Origin: Rhodobacterales bacterium
GTDB taxonomy: Bacteria > Pseudomonadota > Alphaproteobacteria > Rhodobacterales > Rhodobacteraceae
NCBI GenBank assembly: GCA_002747035.1
Contig: PDRZ01000023.1
Span: forward strand, 23,575 to 87,574
Length of the DNA: 64,000 bases
Reading direction: 5' to 3'
The position numbers were made by a program, and so were the translations under genes. The notes under the pieces were generated by a model. The model was not told the origin of the DNA and did not search any database. It worked only from the letters and a program-made list of their open reading frames with translations. Positions 47,010 through 54,504 of this stretch are shown piece by piece. Position 1 is the stretch's first letter. The number at the start of each line of letters is the position of its first letter.

Positions 47010-49208
47010 ATGCCCTATGCCCATTCCGACAAATCTCCCTCTCAACTGACCGACAAGGCCGCAAAAATGTCGGCGCGGGACAAGCTTGAGGGCGGCAAAC
47101 AGATCGTGATGCATACCGAATTCACCGCTGCCGGGGATCAACCGACCGCAATCGCAGAGCTGTCACAGGGGGTGCGCGACGGGGACAGGAATCAGGTGCT
47201 GTTGGGCGCGACCGGCACCGGCAAAACCTTTACCATGGCCAAGGTGATCGAAGAGACCCAGCGCCCCGCCATCATCCTCGCCCCCAACAAAACCCTCGCG
47301 GCCCAGCTTTACGGCGAAATGAAAGGGTTCTTTCCCGACAACGCCGTGGAATATTTCGTGTCTTTCTACGACTATTACCAGCCCGAAGCCTATGTGCCGC
47401 GATCAGATACCTATATTGAAAAGGAAAGCCAGATCAATGAACAGATCGACCGGATGCGCCACTCGGCCACCCGGGCGCTTCTGGAACGCGATGACGTGAT
47501 CATCGTCGCCTCGGTCTCGTGTATCTACGGGATTGGCTCGGTGGAAACCTATTCGGCCATGACCCAGGATCTGAAAGTGGGGGGGGCCTATGACCAACGC
47601 GCGGTGATTGCCGACCTGGTCGCTCAACAATACCGGCGCAACGATCAGGCATTTCAACGCGGCGCGTTCCGGGTGCGCGGCGACAGTCTTGAAATCTTTC
47701 CCGCCCACCTGGAAGACCGGGCCTGGCGACTCTCGTTCTTTGGGGAAGAACTTGAAAGCATTACAGAATTTGACCCTCTGACGGGCGAAAAAACCGATAC
47801 ATTCGACAAGATACGCGTCTACGCCAACTCGCATTACGTCACTCCGAAACCGACGATGCAACAGGCCATCATCGAGATTAAAAAGGAACTGAAACAGCGG
47901 CTGAACCAACTGGTCGACGAAGGCAAACTGCTGGAAGCTCAACGGCTGGAACAACGCACCAATTTTGATGTCGAAATGCTGGAGGCCACGGGCGTCTGCA
48001 ACGGGATCGAGAACTATTCCCGCTATCTCACCGGCCGTGCCCCGGGGGAACCGCCTCCCACGCTGTTCGAATTCATCCCCGACAACGCGATTGTGTTTGC
48101 CGATGAAAGCCACGTCAGCGTGCCCCAGATCGGTGGCATGTACAAAGGCGACTATCGCCGCAAATCCACTCTGGCCGAACACGGGTTCCGCCTGCCCTCC
48201 TGTATGGACAACCGCCCCCTGAAATTCGAAGAATGGGACGCCATGCGCCCCCAATCGGTGTTTGTGTCGGCCACCCCGGCGGCATGGGAGCTGGATCAAT
48301 CCGGCGGCGTGTTTTCCGAACAGGTGATTCGCCCCACCGGGCTTCTGGATCCAGAGGTGGAAATCCGCCCGGTCGACACCCAGGTCGACGACCTGCTGGA
48401 TGAAATCCGCATCGTAACGGAACGCGGGCTGCGGGTTCTGTGCACCACCCTGACCAAACGTATGGCCGAAGACCTGACCGAATACCTGCACGAACAGGGC
48501 ATCCGCGTGCGCTATATGCACTCGGACATCGACACACTGGAACGCATTGAAATTCTTCGCGATTTGCGGCTGGGCGCGTTTGACGTCCTGATTGGAATCA
48601 ACCTGCTGCGCGAAGGTCTGGATATCCCCGAATGTGGGCTGGTCGCCATTCTGGACGCGGACAAGGAAGGCTTCCTGCGTTCCGAAACCTCGCTGGTGCA
48701 AACCATCGGGCGGGCGGCGCGGAATGCCGAAGGACGGGTCATCATGTATGCCGACCGGGTGACCGGCTCCATGGAACGCGCGCTCAACGAAACCGAACGC
48801 CGCCGCGCCAAACAGATGGCCTATAACCAGAAACACGGCATCACCCCGGAAACGGTGAAAAAGAATGTCGAGGACGTTCTGGCCGGGCTGTACCAAGGCG
48901 ACACGGACATGTCCCGTGTCACGGCCAAAATCGACAAACCCCTGCACGGCGCGAACCTCGAAACGGTGCTGGACGGGCTGCGCTCTGACATGCGCAAGGC
49001 CGCCGAGAACCTGGAATTCGAAGAGGCCGCCCGCCTGCGGGATGAGATCAAACGGCTTGAGGCCGTGGATCTGGCCGTGGCAGACGACCCGCTTGCGCGG
49101 CAATACGCGGTGGAGAAGGCGAGCGAGGCGGCGGTTGGCTCGCGTGGGCGGTCAACCGCTGGTCGGGCCGGGCAGCGGGGTGGGAATGTGAAGAGGAGGG
49201 GAAAGTGA
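47010..49208 (+). CDS. uvrB: Excinuclease ABC subunit B
   Basis: The DNA-damage verification subunit of nucleotide excision repair. The 732 residues hold Walker A ([13 protein letters not shown]), the beta-hairpin [11 protein letters not shown], the DEXH-like VFADESHV, helicase motifs V and VI ([25 protein letters not shown]) and the C-terminal UVR motif [18 protein letters not shown] that contacts UvrC. The C-terminus ends in a short basic, glycine-rich tail. The ATG at 47010 gives the usual MPYAHSDKS start; a start six codons upstream is less likely. A clear LexA box was not found upstream. Confidence 0.97.
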   Translation: MPYAHSDKSPSQLTDKAAKMSARDKLEGGKQIVMHTEFTAAGDQPTAIAELSQGVRDGDRNQVLLGATGTGKTFTMAKVIEETQRPAIILAPNKTLAAQLYGEMKGFFPDNAVEYFVSFYDYYQPEAYVPRSDTYIEKESQINEQIDRMRHSATRALLERDDVIIVASVSCIYGIGSVETYSAMTQDLKVGGAYDQRAVIADLVAQQYRRNDQAFQRGAFRVRGDSLEIFPAHLEDRAWRLSFFGEELESITEFDPLTGEKTDTFDKIRVYANSHYVTPKPTMQQAIIEIKKELKQRLNQLVDEGKLLEAQRLEQRTNFDVEMLEATGVCNGIENYSRYLTGRAPGEPPPTLFEFIPDNAIVFADESHVSVPQIGGMYKGDYRRKSTLAEHGFRLPSCMDNRPLKFEEWDAMRPQSVFVSATPAAWELDQSGGVFSEQVIRPTGLLDPEVEIRPVDTQVDDLLDEIRIVTERGLRVLCTTLTKRMAEDLTEYLHEQGIRVRYMHSDIDTLERIEILRDLRLGAFDVLIGINLLREGLDIPECGLVAILDADKEGFLRSETSLVQTIGRAARNAEGRVIMYADRVTGSMERALNETERRRAKQMAYNQKHGITPETVKKNVEDVLAGLYQGDTDMSRVTAKIDKPLHGANLETVLDGLRSDMRKAAENLEFEEAARLRDEIKRLEAVDLAVADDPLARQYAVEKASEAAVGSRGRSTAGRAGQRGGNVKRRGK

Positions 49209-49376
49209 CAACCTACTCTTTTTCCAAAACATCTTTGAGCTATTGTTTCAATCCAGACCATCCAGACGCGCACAATCACCATTGACCGCATTGGCTGTGT
49301 CCTTCAAGGTAAAGACAGCGATGGGAGATTTTCAACTTCTCCCAATAGAATGCAATTGGCTTGACGGAGACCAACT

Positions 49377-49547
49377 TTGGAAGTTGTTATTGGTTTAATT
49401 ATTGCAGCGGTTGTGGGCGTTCTTATAGCGAAGGATGCAAACTCACGCGGAATGAATGGAATGGGATGGGGTATTTTCACGTTTTTGGTCTGCATTATTG
49501 CCGTTCCAATATATGTAATCGTTCGGAAACCGCGTGAGAACAGCTAG
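49377..49547 (+). CDS. Small two-helix membrane protein
   Basis: A 56-residue protein with two membrane helices (VVIGLIIAAVVGVLIA and GIFTFLVCIIAVPIYVIV) joined by KDANSRGMNGMGW and ending in KPRENS. The pattern resembles small N-terminal-type PLD/holin-like membrane proteins, but I cannot name it. The start must be the TTG at 49377 because an in-frame stop lies at 49362; GGAG is seven bases before it. It overlaps the next gene by 14 bases. Base composition is clearly lower in GC than the surrounding genes. Confidence 0.6.
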   Translation: MEVVIGLIIAAVVGVLIAKDANSRGMNGMGWGIFTFLVCIIAVPIYVIVRKPRENS

Positions 49548-49914
49548 AAGGGCATTTTTTTCGCTTGGGCCGCCTAGTATACGGATTGTTTTCGGTATCG
49601 CCTTCCTTGCTGCATGCACATTGGACGATAATCCAGTTGTTCGGCTGGAGGCACTCTTGGGCCTTTCACCCCCACCTCTAGAAAGGTTTTTTGGCATAAG
49701 AAGCGCATTTAGTGGTATGACTGCGGGCGTCGTGCAGTTCGCAAACCTAAACCTGAAAGCTTCATTCCAAGCTAACTTGTTTGCTCCATTTGTCATTCCT
49801 TGCGCACTAGTGCTCTTGGTCTGGGGGCGCATTCCTAAGATTGAAACTCGAAGAGAGGAAGTATTATGCTTGGTATCATTTCTGTTCTTGTCGATCTTGG
49901 CAAACTTAGTGTGA
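49534..49914 (+). CDS. DUF2752-like membrane protein without the usual cysteines
   Basis: A 126-residue membrane protein starting with GTG inside the end of the previous gene. The central FGIRSAFSGMTAGVVQFANLN region, with NLF about 20 residues on, matches the layout of DUF2752 (usually FGxxCPxCGxTRAxxALLxG then N), but the CPGCG cysteines are replaced by SAFSG. Two or three helices follow. The function of DUF2752 is unknown. Low GC and unusual codon use suggest recent transfer. The assignment by pattern is tentative. Confidence 0.55.
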   Translation: MRTARRAFFSLGPPSIRIVFGIAFLAACTLDDNPVVRLEALLGLSPPPLERFFGIRSAFSGMTAGVVQFANLNLKASFQANLFAPFVIPCALVLLVWGRIPKIETRREEVLCLVSFLFLSILANLV

Positions 49915-50288
49915 AATCTTGGCGTCCGCCCAATCTCAGCAGTGTGACAGCTTTGATATTGAGCGTCTTGGCAATTGTGTTCTCGACGCCAATCGTTGCA
50001 GAGACAACTTGCTATGGGGAAGGAGCGTACCGCGTATGCACAACTGTTACACAACGTGCGGATGGGTCCATGTCCGTCCGATCCAGTGACTCCATGGGAA
50101 ACAGCTATTCTATGGACACTGATGTCTATACATCGCCAACTGGGGACATTACCGTCCGGAGCCAAGATTCCATGGGCAATAGGTACCAACTTGATACATG
50201 GTCCGACTCCTCTGGCAGCCACAGCCGGGATTCATTGGGCAATCATTGCACCGTTACAAAATATGGAACGATGATCGGATGTGATTGA
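49866..50288 (+). CDS. Small secreted protein with repeated DSMGN motif
   Basis: A 140-residue protein with an N-terminal region ending in a hydrophobic stretch (TALILSVLAIVFSTPIVA) that is likely a signal peptide, so the first 25 residues may be an extension or a later GTG may be the true start. The mature part has Cys-containing ends (ETTCYGEGAYRVCTTVT and HCTVTKYGTMIGC) and three repeats of S-x-D-S-M/L-G-N (SSDSMGNSY, SQDSMGNRY, SRDSLGNHC). GGAAG is near the ATG. It resembles small cysteine-containing periplasmic proteins; function unknown. Confidence 0.65.
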   Translation: MLGIISVLVDLGKLSVKSWRPPNLSSVTALILSVLAIVFSTPIVAETTCYGEGAYRVCTTVTQRADGSMSVRSSDSMGNSYSMDTDVYTSPTGDITVRSQDSMGNRYQLDTWSDSSGSHSRDSLGNHCTVTKYGTMIGCD

Positions 50289-50303
50289 ACTGAACCTCAC
50301 CAC

Positions 50304-51116
50304 CTACACTCCCAACCCCAACCCTTCCAAATAGCTCACACTCTCCGGCACCCGGCTGAAATCGTTGATCTCCACGATCAAATGCGGCCGAACCTCCAAC
50401 TCCGCCAAAGCCGCAAAAATCGCATGGAAGTTCGTGTCCCCCTCGCCCAACACCCAGTGCCGGTCGGCATAGCCATCGGCGTCCTGCAAATGCACGTGGC
50501 CCAACAACTCCCCGGCATCGGAAATAAACCGATCCACCGGCGGTGCCCCGGCGCTGACATACGCCCACAAGGCGTGGCCGGTATCGACCGACAGGCGCAA
50601 GGCAGGCGTGTCCGCGGCCTCGACCACCGCCCGCCTCAACCCCGGCTCGGTGTCCTTGATGTTCTCCAGAACCATTTCGACGCCGAGGTCCGAGGCGCGT
50701 TTCAACGCGGGTGCCAGCGTCTCCAAAATAGCCGAAATCGACTTCGCCCGATCCTTCGGTCCGTTATCCAGGTTATGCGCGTCCCAGGGATCATAGGGCG
50801 AGTGCAGCACCATCTGCCGTGCCTCAAGTTTCTCGCAAACGTCCAGTGCCTGCGACAGCCGCTCTTGCACCACCGCCCGCACCCCACGGTCCTTCACATC
50901 CAACTCGAACCCCGAAAACGGCCCGTGAATGCCCAGCCGCCCGTGCCACCCATCCAGTTTTTCCAATGCCAACGCGATGAACGGATCGGCATTGTCCAGA
51001 ATATCGGCCATGCAGAATTCAGGCAGCTCTAGGTCCCGGTCCTTTTCAAACAGCCAATCCCGGTGCTGATCCAAATCCAGCACCGAAAGCTGTGCCCCAA
51101 TCACCGGCAGCGTCAT
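50304..51116 (-). CDS. Sugar phosphate isomerase/epimerase (xylose isomerase-like TIM barrel)
   Basis: A 270-residue protein of the AP endonuclease 2/xylose isomerase-like barrel family: GIHGPFSGFELD, LEARQMVLHSPYDPW, VEMVLENIKDTEPG, LRLSVDTGHALW and GHVHLQDADGYADRHWVLGEGD hold the metal-binding His, Glu and Asp residues. The substrate is not known. The ATG at 51116 follows GGGGGA; an ATG at 51122 overlaps the rhodanese stop. It is the second gene of a two-gene operon with the rhodanese. Confidence 0.88.
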   Translation of the reverse strand: MTLPVIGAQLSVLDLDQHRDWLFEKDRDLELPEFCMADILDNADPFIALALEKLDGWHGRLGIHGPFSGFELDVKDRGVRAVVQERLSQALDVCEKLEARQMVLHSPYDPWDAHNLDNGPKDRAKSISAILETLAPALKRASDLGVEMVLENIKDTEPGLRRAVVEAADTPALRLSVDTGHALWAYVSAGAPPVDRFISDAGELLGHVHLQDADGYADRHWVLGEGDTNFHAIFAALAELEVRPHLIVEINDFSRVPESVSYLEGLGLGV

Positions 51117-51118
51117 GG

Positions 51119-51727
51119 TCATTCCCCCGGCACCGTGGTCAGGCCCAGCATGTGCCAGCCCTGCATACCCCAGCGGTAATACATGATCTTCTCCACCGGA
51201 TAACCCGCCTTGACGATCCGTTGGATCGCCGCCGGGGATTGACCGCACCAGGGGCCATTACAGAACATGGCGATGGTCGGCACCTCGTCACCCCCGCACT
51301 CATAGCCCTCGAAATCCACTTCACAGCCCAGTTCCTCCAACCGGTCGGCCATTTCGGTATAAGGCATGTTGATCGCGCCGGGGATCGTCCCGGACTCAAA
51401 ATTGGGGCGGACGCGGCTGTCGATCACCTTGACGGTCGGATCCTGCAGCGCCTCCAGCATTTCAAGTTCGCCAATGGTGCGCACGCCCTCCACGGGGGTT
51501 ATGGGTTGGATACAGAAATTCGGACAGGGCCGCGCGATCTGAGCAAAATCGCCGGTGATGACGGTGGCGGTATCCGTGGGGCGGGAAATCTCGACCGGAC
51601 CGTTGTCCGTTTCCACGGTGACCGACGCCACACCCTTGGTGATATTCACCCTGGTTTCGGCAATCGCGGGCGAAACCAGGACAGGCGCGGACAGGGCAAG
51701 GCAGGCAGCAAGAGGCAGGATACGCAT
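51119..51727 (-). CDS. Periplasmic rhodanese-domain protein
   Basis: A 202-residue protein with a signal peptide (MRILPLAACLALSAPVLV then SPAIA) and one rhodanese domain with VKVIDSRVRPNFESGTIPGAINMPY. The presumed active cysteine is in MFCNGPWCGQSPAAI. Rhodaneses move sulfane sulfur, so a link to sulfur or thiosulfate handling is possible. It is coupled to the TIM-barrel gene by an ATGA-type overlap or near overlap. The SqrR-like repressor gene at 45514 may be relevant but is not adjacent. Confidence 0.9.
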   Translation of the reverse strand: MRILPLAACLALSAPVLVSPAIAETRVNITKGVASVTVETDNGPVEISRPTDTATVITGDFAQIARPCPNFCIQPITPVEGVRTIGELEMLEALQDPTVKVIDSRVRPNFESGTIPGAINMPYTEMADRLEELGCEVDFEGYECGGDEVPTIAMFCNGPWCGQSPAAIQRIVKAGYPVEKIMYYRWGMQGWHMLGLTTVPGE

Positions 51728-51831
51728 GGGGACAACTCCGAATTGATTTGCCCCATCCTGCCCCACCGAGTTAACAAATGGAATGGTCCCCCGGAACTTG
51801 ACCGGGTTTGAACGGGGCCGATCAATCGCCG

Positions 51832-52098
51832 ATCAAAGATCTCCTCAAGAAAGAATTTGCGCCGTTTTCGTTTCTTGTACCGCTTGTGATCGTCGTCCGA
51901 ATACTTGCCGCGATACCGCTTGTCGCGCGTCTTGCCGTCCTTGCGACAGGGGTCCTGCCATATATGCGACTCGGGCGCACGCGGGATCGGTTCCGGGCCA
52001 GAATCCGGGTTGGGCAAAACCATGGGCTCCGTTGCCTGTTCGATGATTTTGTCCAACTCACCCCGATCCAACCACACGCCCCGGCATTTCGGGCAATA
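51832..52098 (-). pseudogene. 5'-truncated TFIIB-type zinc-ribbon gene
   Basis: The minus strand reads YCPKCRGVWLDRGELDKIIEQ, the second half of the well-known zf-TFIIB protein, followed by a basic tail and FFLEEIFD, the usual C-terminal end. The first half, with the first CPxC and the RxGVEID segment, is missing: an in-frame stop and the palindrome at 52097-52114 lie directly upstream. No ATG precedes the cysteine pair. At the other end the frame runs on past the normal FD terminus, because GATCGGC seems inserted just before TGA. The gene therefore looks inactivated by truncation at the repeat. Confidence 0.65.
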
Positions 52099-52114
52099 AA
52101 GCGGAAACGCTTTA
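52097..52114. repeat. TAAAGCG-GAAA-CGCTTTA palindrome at the usp stop codon
   Basis: A perfect seven-base-pair hairpin with a GAAA loop, built from the same TAAAGCG/CGCTTTA ends as the longer repeats. Its last three bases (minus strand TAA) are the stop codon of the first usp gene, and its other end cuts into the zinc-ribbon remnant. It looks like a minimal or collapsed form of the element. Confidence 0.7.
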
Positions 52115-52519
52115 ACGCATCACATGCACTGCGCATTTGGCGTGACGCACAACGCGGGCCGCCGTGCTGCCCAGAAGATAGTCGGCCAATTCCGGCCGGT
52201 GCGAGGCCAAGACGATGCAATCCATCCCGTGGTCATTGGCATAGTCCAGAATCGAGCGGGCCGAGTGACCTTCGATCACCACAACCTCGACATCCTGCGC
52301 ACCGCCCAAGTCTTCGGCCAAACCGGTTTCAAGCGCGGCGCGGGTCTTGGCCACCTGCCCTTCGGGCAACTGTGCCGCGATATAGCCAGGCATGGCTTCG
52401 ATCACGCTCAGCGCGGTGATCTTGGCCCCCTCTTCGGCCAGCGCGCGGGCGATTTTCATCACCGCATCGGTGTTGGGGTCATGATCTGCCGCGATGGGCA
52501 CGAGAATATTCTTGTACAT
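52112..52519 (-). CDS. Universal stress protein UspA family (first of tandem pair)
   Basis: A 135-residue Usp domain: MYKNILVPIAADHDPN start, VVVIEGHSARSILDYANDHGMDCIVLASHRPE, and the ATP-binding GSTAARVVRHAKCAVHVMR end. UspA proteins bind ATP and help in starvation and anaerobic stress. It has the same length as the next gene upstream and similar sequence, so it is a duplicate. The start at 52519 is the last in-frame Met that fits the family. Confidence 0.93.
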   Translation of the reverse strand: MYKNILVPIAADHDPNTDAVMKIARALAEEGAKITALSVIEAMPGYIAAQLPEGQVAKTRAALETGLAEDLGGAQDVEVVVIEGHSARSILDYANDHGMDCIVLASHRPELADYLLGSTAARVVRHAKCAVHVMR

Positions 52520-52577
52520 TGCGTGTTTCCTTTGTTCAGCCTTTGGTTCGTTTTGAAACGGGCCTCCGGAATCCGGG

Positions 52578-52985
52578 TCAGCGCACCACATGTACCGAAC
52601 ATGTCGCGTGCCGCACAACCTGAGCCGCCGTCGAACCCAACAGGTAATCCTGCATTCCCGGACGATGCGACGCAATGACGATACAATCAACACCCTGTTC
52701 GGATGCATAGTCCAGAATCGTGCGCCCGGAATGGCCTTCGACCACCGCCGCCGTCCCGCCGGGCAGGGTTGCGGCCATGGCAGCCAACTCCTCCCTGATC
52801 GCAACCTGTAGCTGCACCTCATAGCCTTGAGGCATGTAAGACAGCGCAAAGGGTGGCACCTGTTCCACAACGTGCATCACCGTGACCCGCGCCCCGTCCC
52901 CGGCCAAGCAACGTGCCGCCGCCAGAGCCGGCGCGGTTTCGTGTTCTTCATCAAAGGCTACAGGTACGAGGATATTCTTATACAT
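52578..52985 (-). CDS. Universal stress protein UspA family (second of tandem pair)
   Basis: A 135-residue Usp protein (MYKNILVPVAFDEEHETAPA, VVEGHSGRTILDYASEQGVDCIVIASHRPGMQDYLLGS, RHATCSVHVVR). It is transcribed before the other copy, 58 bases upstream. An FNR-like site lies 63-76 bases upstream of its start. The pair may form a dimer or two related stress proteins induced at low oxygen. Confidence 0.93.
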   Translation of the reverse strand: MYKNILVPVAFDEEHETAPALAAARCLAGDGARVTVMHVVEQVPPFALSYMPQGYEVQLQVAIREELAAMAATLPGGTAAVVEGHSGRTILDYASEQGVDCIVIASHRPGMQDYLLGSTAAQVVRHATCSVHVVR

Positions 52986-53047
52986 GTCAGGGGCCCCCAC
53001 GGGTTTTTTCTACAAAGAAAGCATGCACCGTTCCGGCAGGTCACGCC

Positions 53048-53061
53048 TTGATTCAGGTCAT
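53048..53061 (-). promoter_or_regulatory. FNR-like site upstream of the usp pair
   Basis: On the minus strand ATGACCTGAATCAA, which is TTGAC-N4-ATCAA with one mismatch at the first base. It lies 63 bases or more before the usp ATG at 52985. Usp genes are often induced by Fnr/FnrL under oxygen limitation. Confidence 0.45.
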
Positions 53062-53117
53062 GCCGTGAAACACCCTTCCCCTGTGGTTGACCTGCCCCTG
53101 ATCTCTCCCCGAACAGG

Positions 53118-53438
53118 TTAGTCGAAACAGTCGACCACATCATACATCACCGGCTCAAAACCCTTGCACAGCTCGTTGATCTTGCGGTTGCGGGCCCGCA
53201 TTTCATCGCTGCGCAACATCGCCTGAAAATCCTCGCGCCGTTCCCATTGGGAATAGTTGGCGATCCGGGTCTGTGCGTCATTCACATGCAGCCCCGCCCC
53301 GATGAATCCGGGCTGTTTGGAAATGAACATATCATAGGCATCGCTCAGGGCATCAATCAAATCCTGACAGGTGCCCGGGGTCATTTCAAACGTGGTGATC
53401 ACGGTCTGAAAGCTGTTTTCCTTGGAAATTTTCGGCAT
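53118..53438 (-). CDS. Antibiotic biosynthesis monooxygenase (ABM) domain protein
   Basis: A 106-residue ferredoxin-like dimeric ABM domain protein: FQTVITTFEMTPGTCQDLIDALSDAYDMF, IGAGLHVNDAQTRIANYSQWERREDFQAM. The ATG at 53438 follows AGGAGCC. Members range from quinol monooxygenases to heme-degrading enzymes; this short type most often is an unspecific monooxygenase or stress-linked protein. It is the first gene upstream of the usp pair, but on its own transcript. Confidence 0.85.
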   Translation of the reverse strand: MPKISKENSFQTVITTFEMTPGTCQDLIDALSDAYDMFISKQPGFIGAGLHVNDAQTRIANYSQWERREDFQAMLRSDEMRARNRKINELCKGFEPVMYDVVDCFD

Positions 53439-53576
53439 GGCCTGGCTCCTTGCTGGCGTGTACGCGTGGCGTGGTCCGTTCGCTGAAACCAACCTAGGGG
53501 CAGACCCCCTGGCGTGACAAGAGAAACGATCCGTAACCGGGGCTCTGACCGGGGCGGTGACGATCCACGCAGGGAG

Positions 53577-53612
53577 TTAACCAAGCCTTTACCGCTTTTA
53601 ATCATACTTAAC
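53577..53612 (+). promoter_or_regulatory. Two CtrA-like sites upstream of the outer-membrane-like gene
   Basis: TTAACCAAGCCTTTAC (53577-53592) is TTAA-N7-TTTAC and TTTAATCATACTTAAC (53597-53612) is TTTA-N7-TTAAC, each one mismatch from the CtrA consensus. They lie 28-63 bases before the start codon at 53640, the right place for an activator. Confidence 0.5.
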
Positions 53613-53639
53613 GGCGTCTTTACCAAAAACGGGCCCCTC

Positions 53640-54302
53640 ATGCGCCGCCTCACCGCCATTCTTATGATCACGCTGCTTTGGGCCACCCCGGCCCTGTCCG
53701 GCGCGTGGCCACGGGGCAAGGGCAACGTGTTTTTCCAAAGCGCGCTGCGGGTGTCGGCCTCGGACAAAACCGGGCCTTATGCGGTCTATTCGACCACCTA
53801 TCTTGAATATGGCGCGACAGATACGCTGACCTTCGGGCTTGATCTGGGGCATGGCGTGTCGGGGGACACCAAGGCGATTGTCTTTGCCCGGCTGCCCATC
53901 GCCGTCATTGCCGATAAACACCATGTCGCGGTTGAACTGGGCGCGGGTACGCTGGCTGGCCAGGCCACGCTGCGCCCGGGGCTCAGCTATGGGCGCGGGT
54001 TCAAAACCGTGCGCGACATGACCGGCTGGTTCGCCATCGACAGCTTTGCCGAGCTGCGCACCGCGTCCGGGCAGGTTGATTTCAAAACCGACATCACCTT
54101 GGGTCTGAACCACAATGACCGGTTCAAATCCATGATCCAGTTTCAATCGGGCATGTCCGAAGGTGATAACATCTTTCTGCGGGTCGAACCGTCGCTGGTG
54201 ATACGTCTGGGCAAGAAAAGCCATATCGAACTGGGCCTTACCGCCGGGCTGGTGGGCGAAGACCAGCTTGGCGTGAAATTCGGCTTTTGGCGGGATTTCT
54301 GA
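53640..54302 (+). CDS. Outer-membrane-like beta-barrel protein of unknown function
   Basis: A 220-residue protein with a signal peptide (MRRLTAILMITLLWATPALS, cleavage before GAWPRG). The rest is rich in alternating hydrophobic beta strands (YSTTYLEYGATDTLTFGLDLG, IFLRVEPSLVIRLGKKSHIELG) and ends in KFGFWRDF with a terminal Phe, the usual mark of an outer-membrane barrel. I do not recognise a named family. Two CtrA-like sites precede it, which suggests cell-cycle or dispersal-linked expression. Confidence 0.8.
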   Translation: MRRLTAILMITLLWATPALSGAWPRGKGNVFFQSALRVSASDKTGPYAVYSTTYLEYGATDTLTFGLDLGHGVSGDTKAIVFARLPIAVIADKHHVAVELGAGTLAGQATLRPGLSYGRGFKTVRDMTGWFAIDSFAELRTASGQVDFKTDITLGLNHNDRFKSMIQFQSGMSEGDNIFLRVEPSLVIRLGKKSHIELGLTAGLVGEDQLGVKFGFWRDF

Positions 54303-54409
54303 CGACCCGTGACAGAAGCCTGACACGGATGCGTCATCCCGCCGATCCTCCGTGACCCCGACACGGGGTCTCATCCCCCACCATGACCTGACGCGCCCGG
54401 AATGAAAAA

Positions 54410-54433
54410 GGGGCGCTCGTTTCCGAACGCCCC
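54410..54433 (-). terminator. Terminator of the beta-helix gene
   Basis: GGGGCGTTCG pairs with CGAGCGCCCC on the minus strand (one mismatch) around a short loop, followed by TTTTT. It serves the minus-strand beta-helix gene and may also stop the convergent outer-membrane-like gene. Confidence 0.7.
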
Positions 54434-54504
54434 CCCTCCCTGTTTTGCCCGACAGGTCCTTTCCCTGCCCATCCCTGACTGGCTGAACCGGCGCGGGACC
54501 CGGA

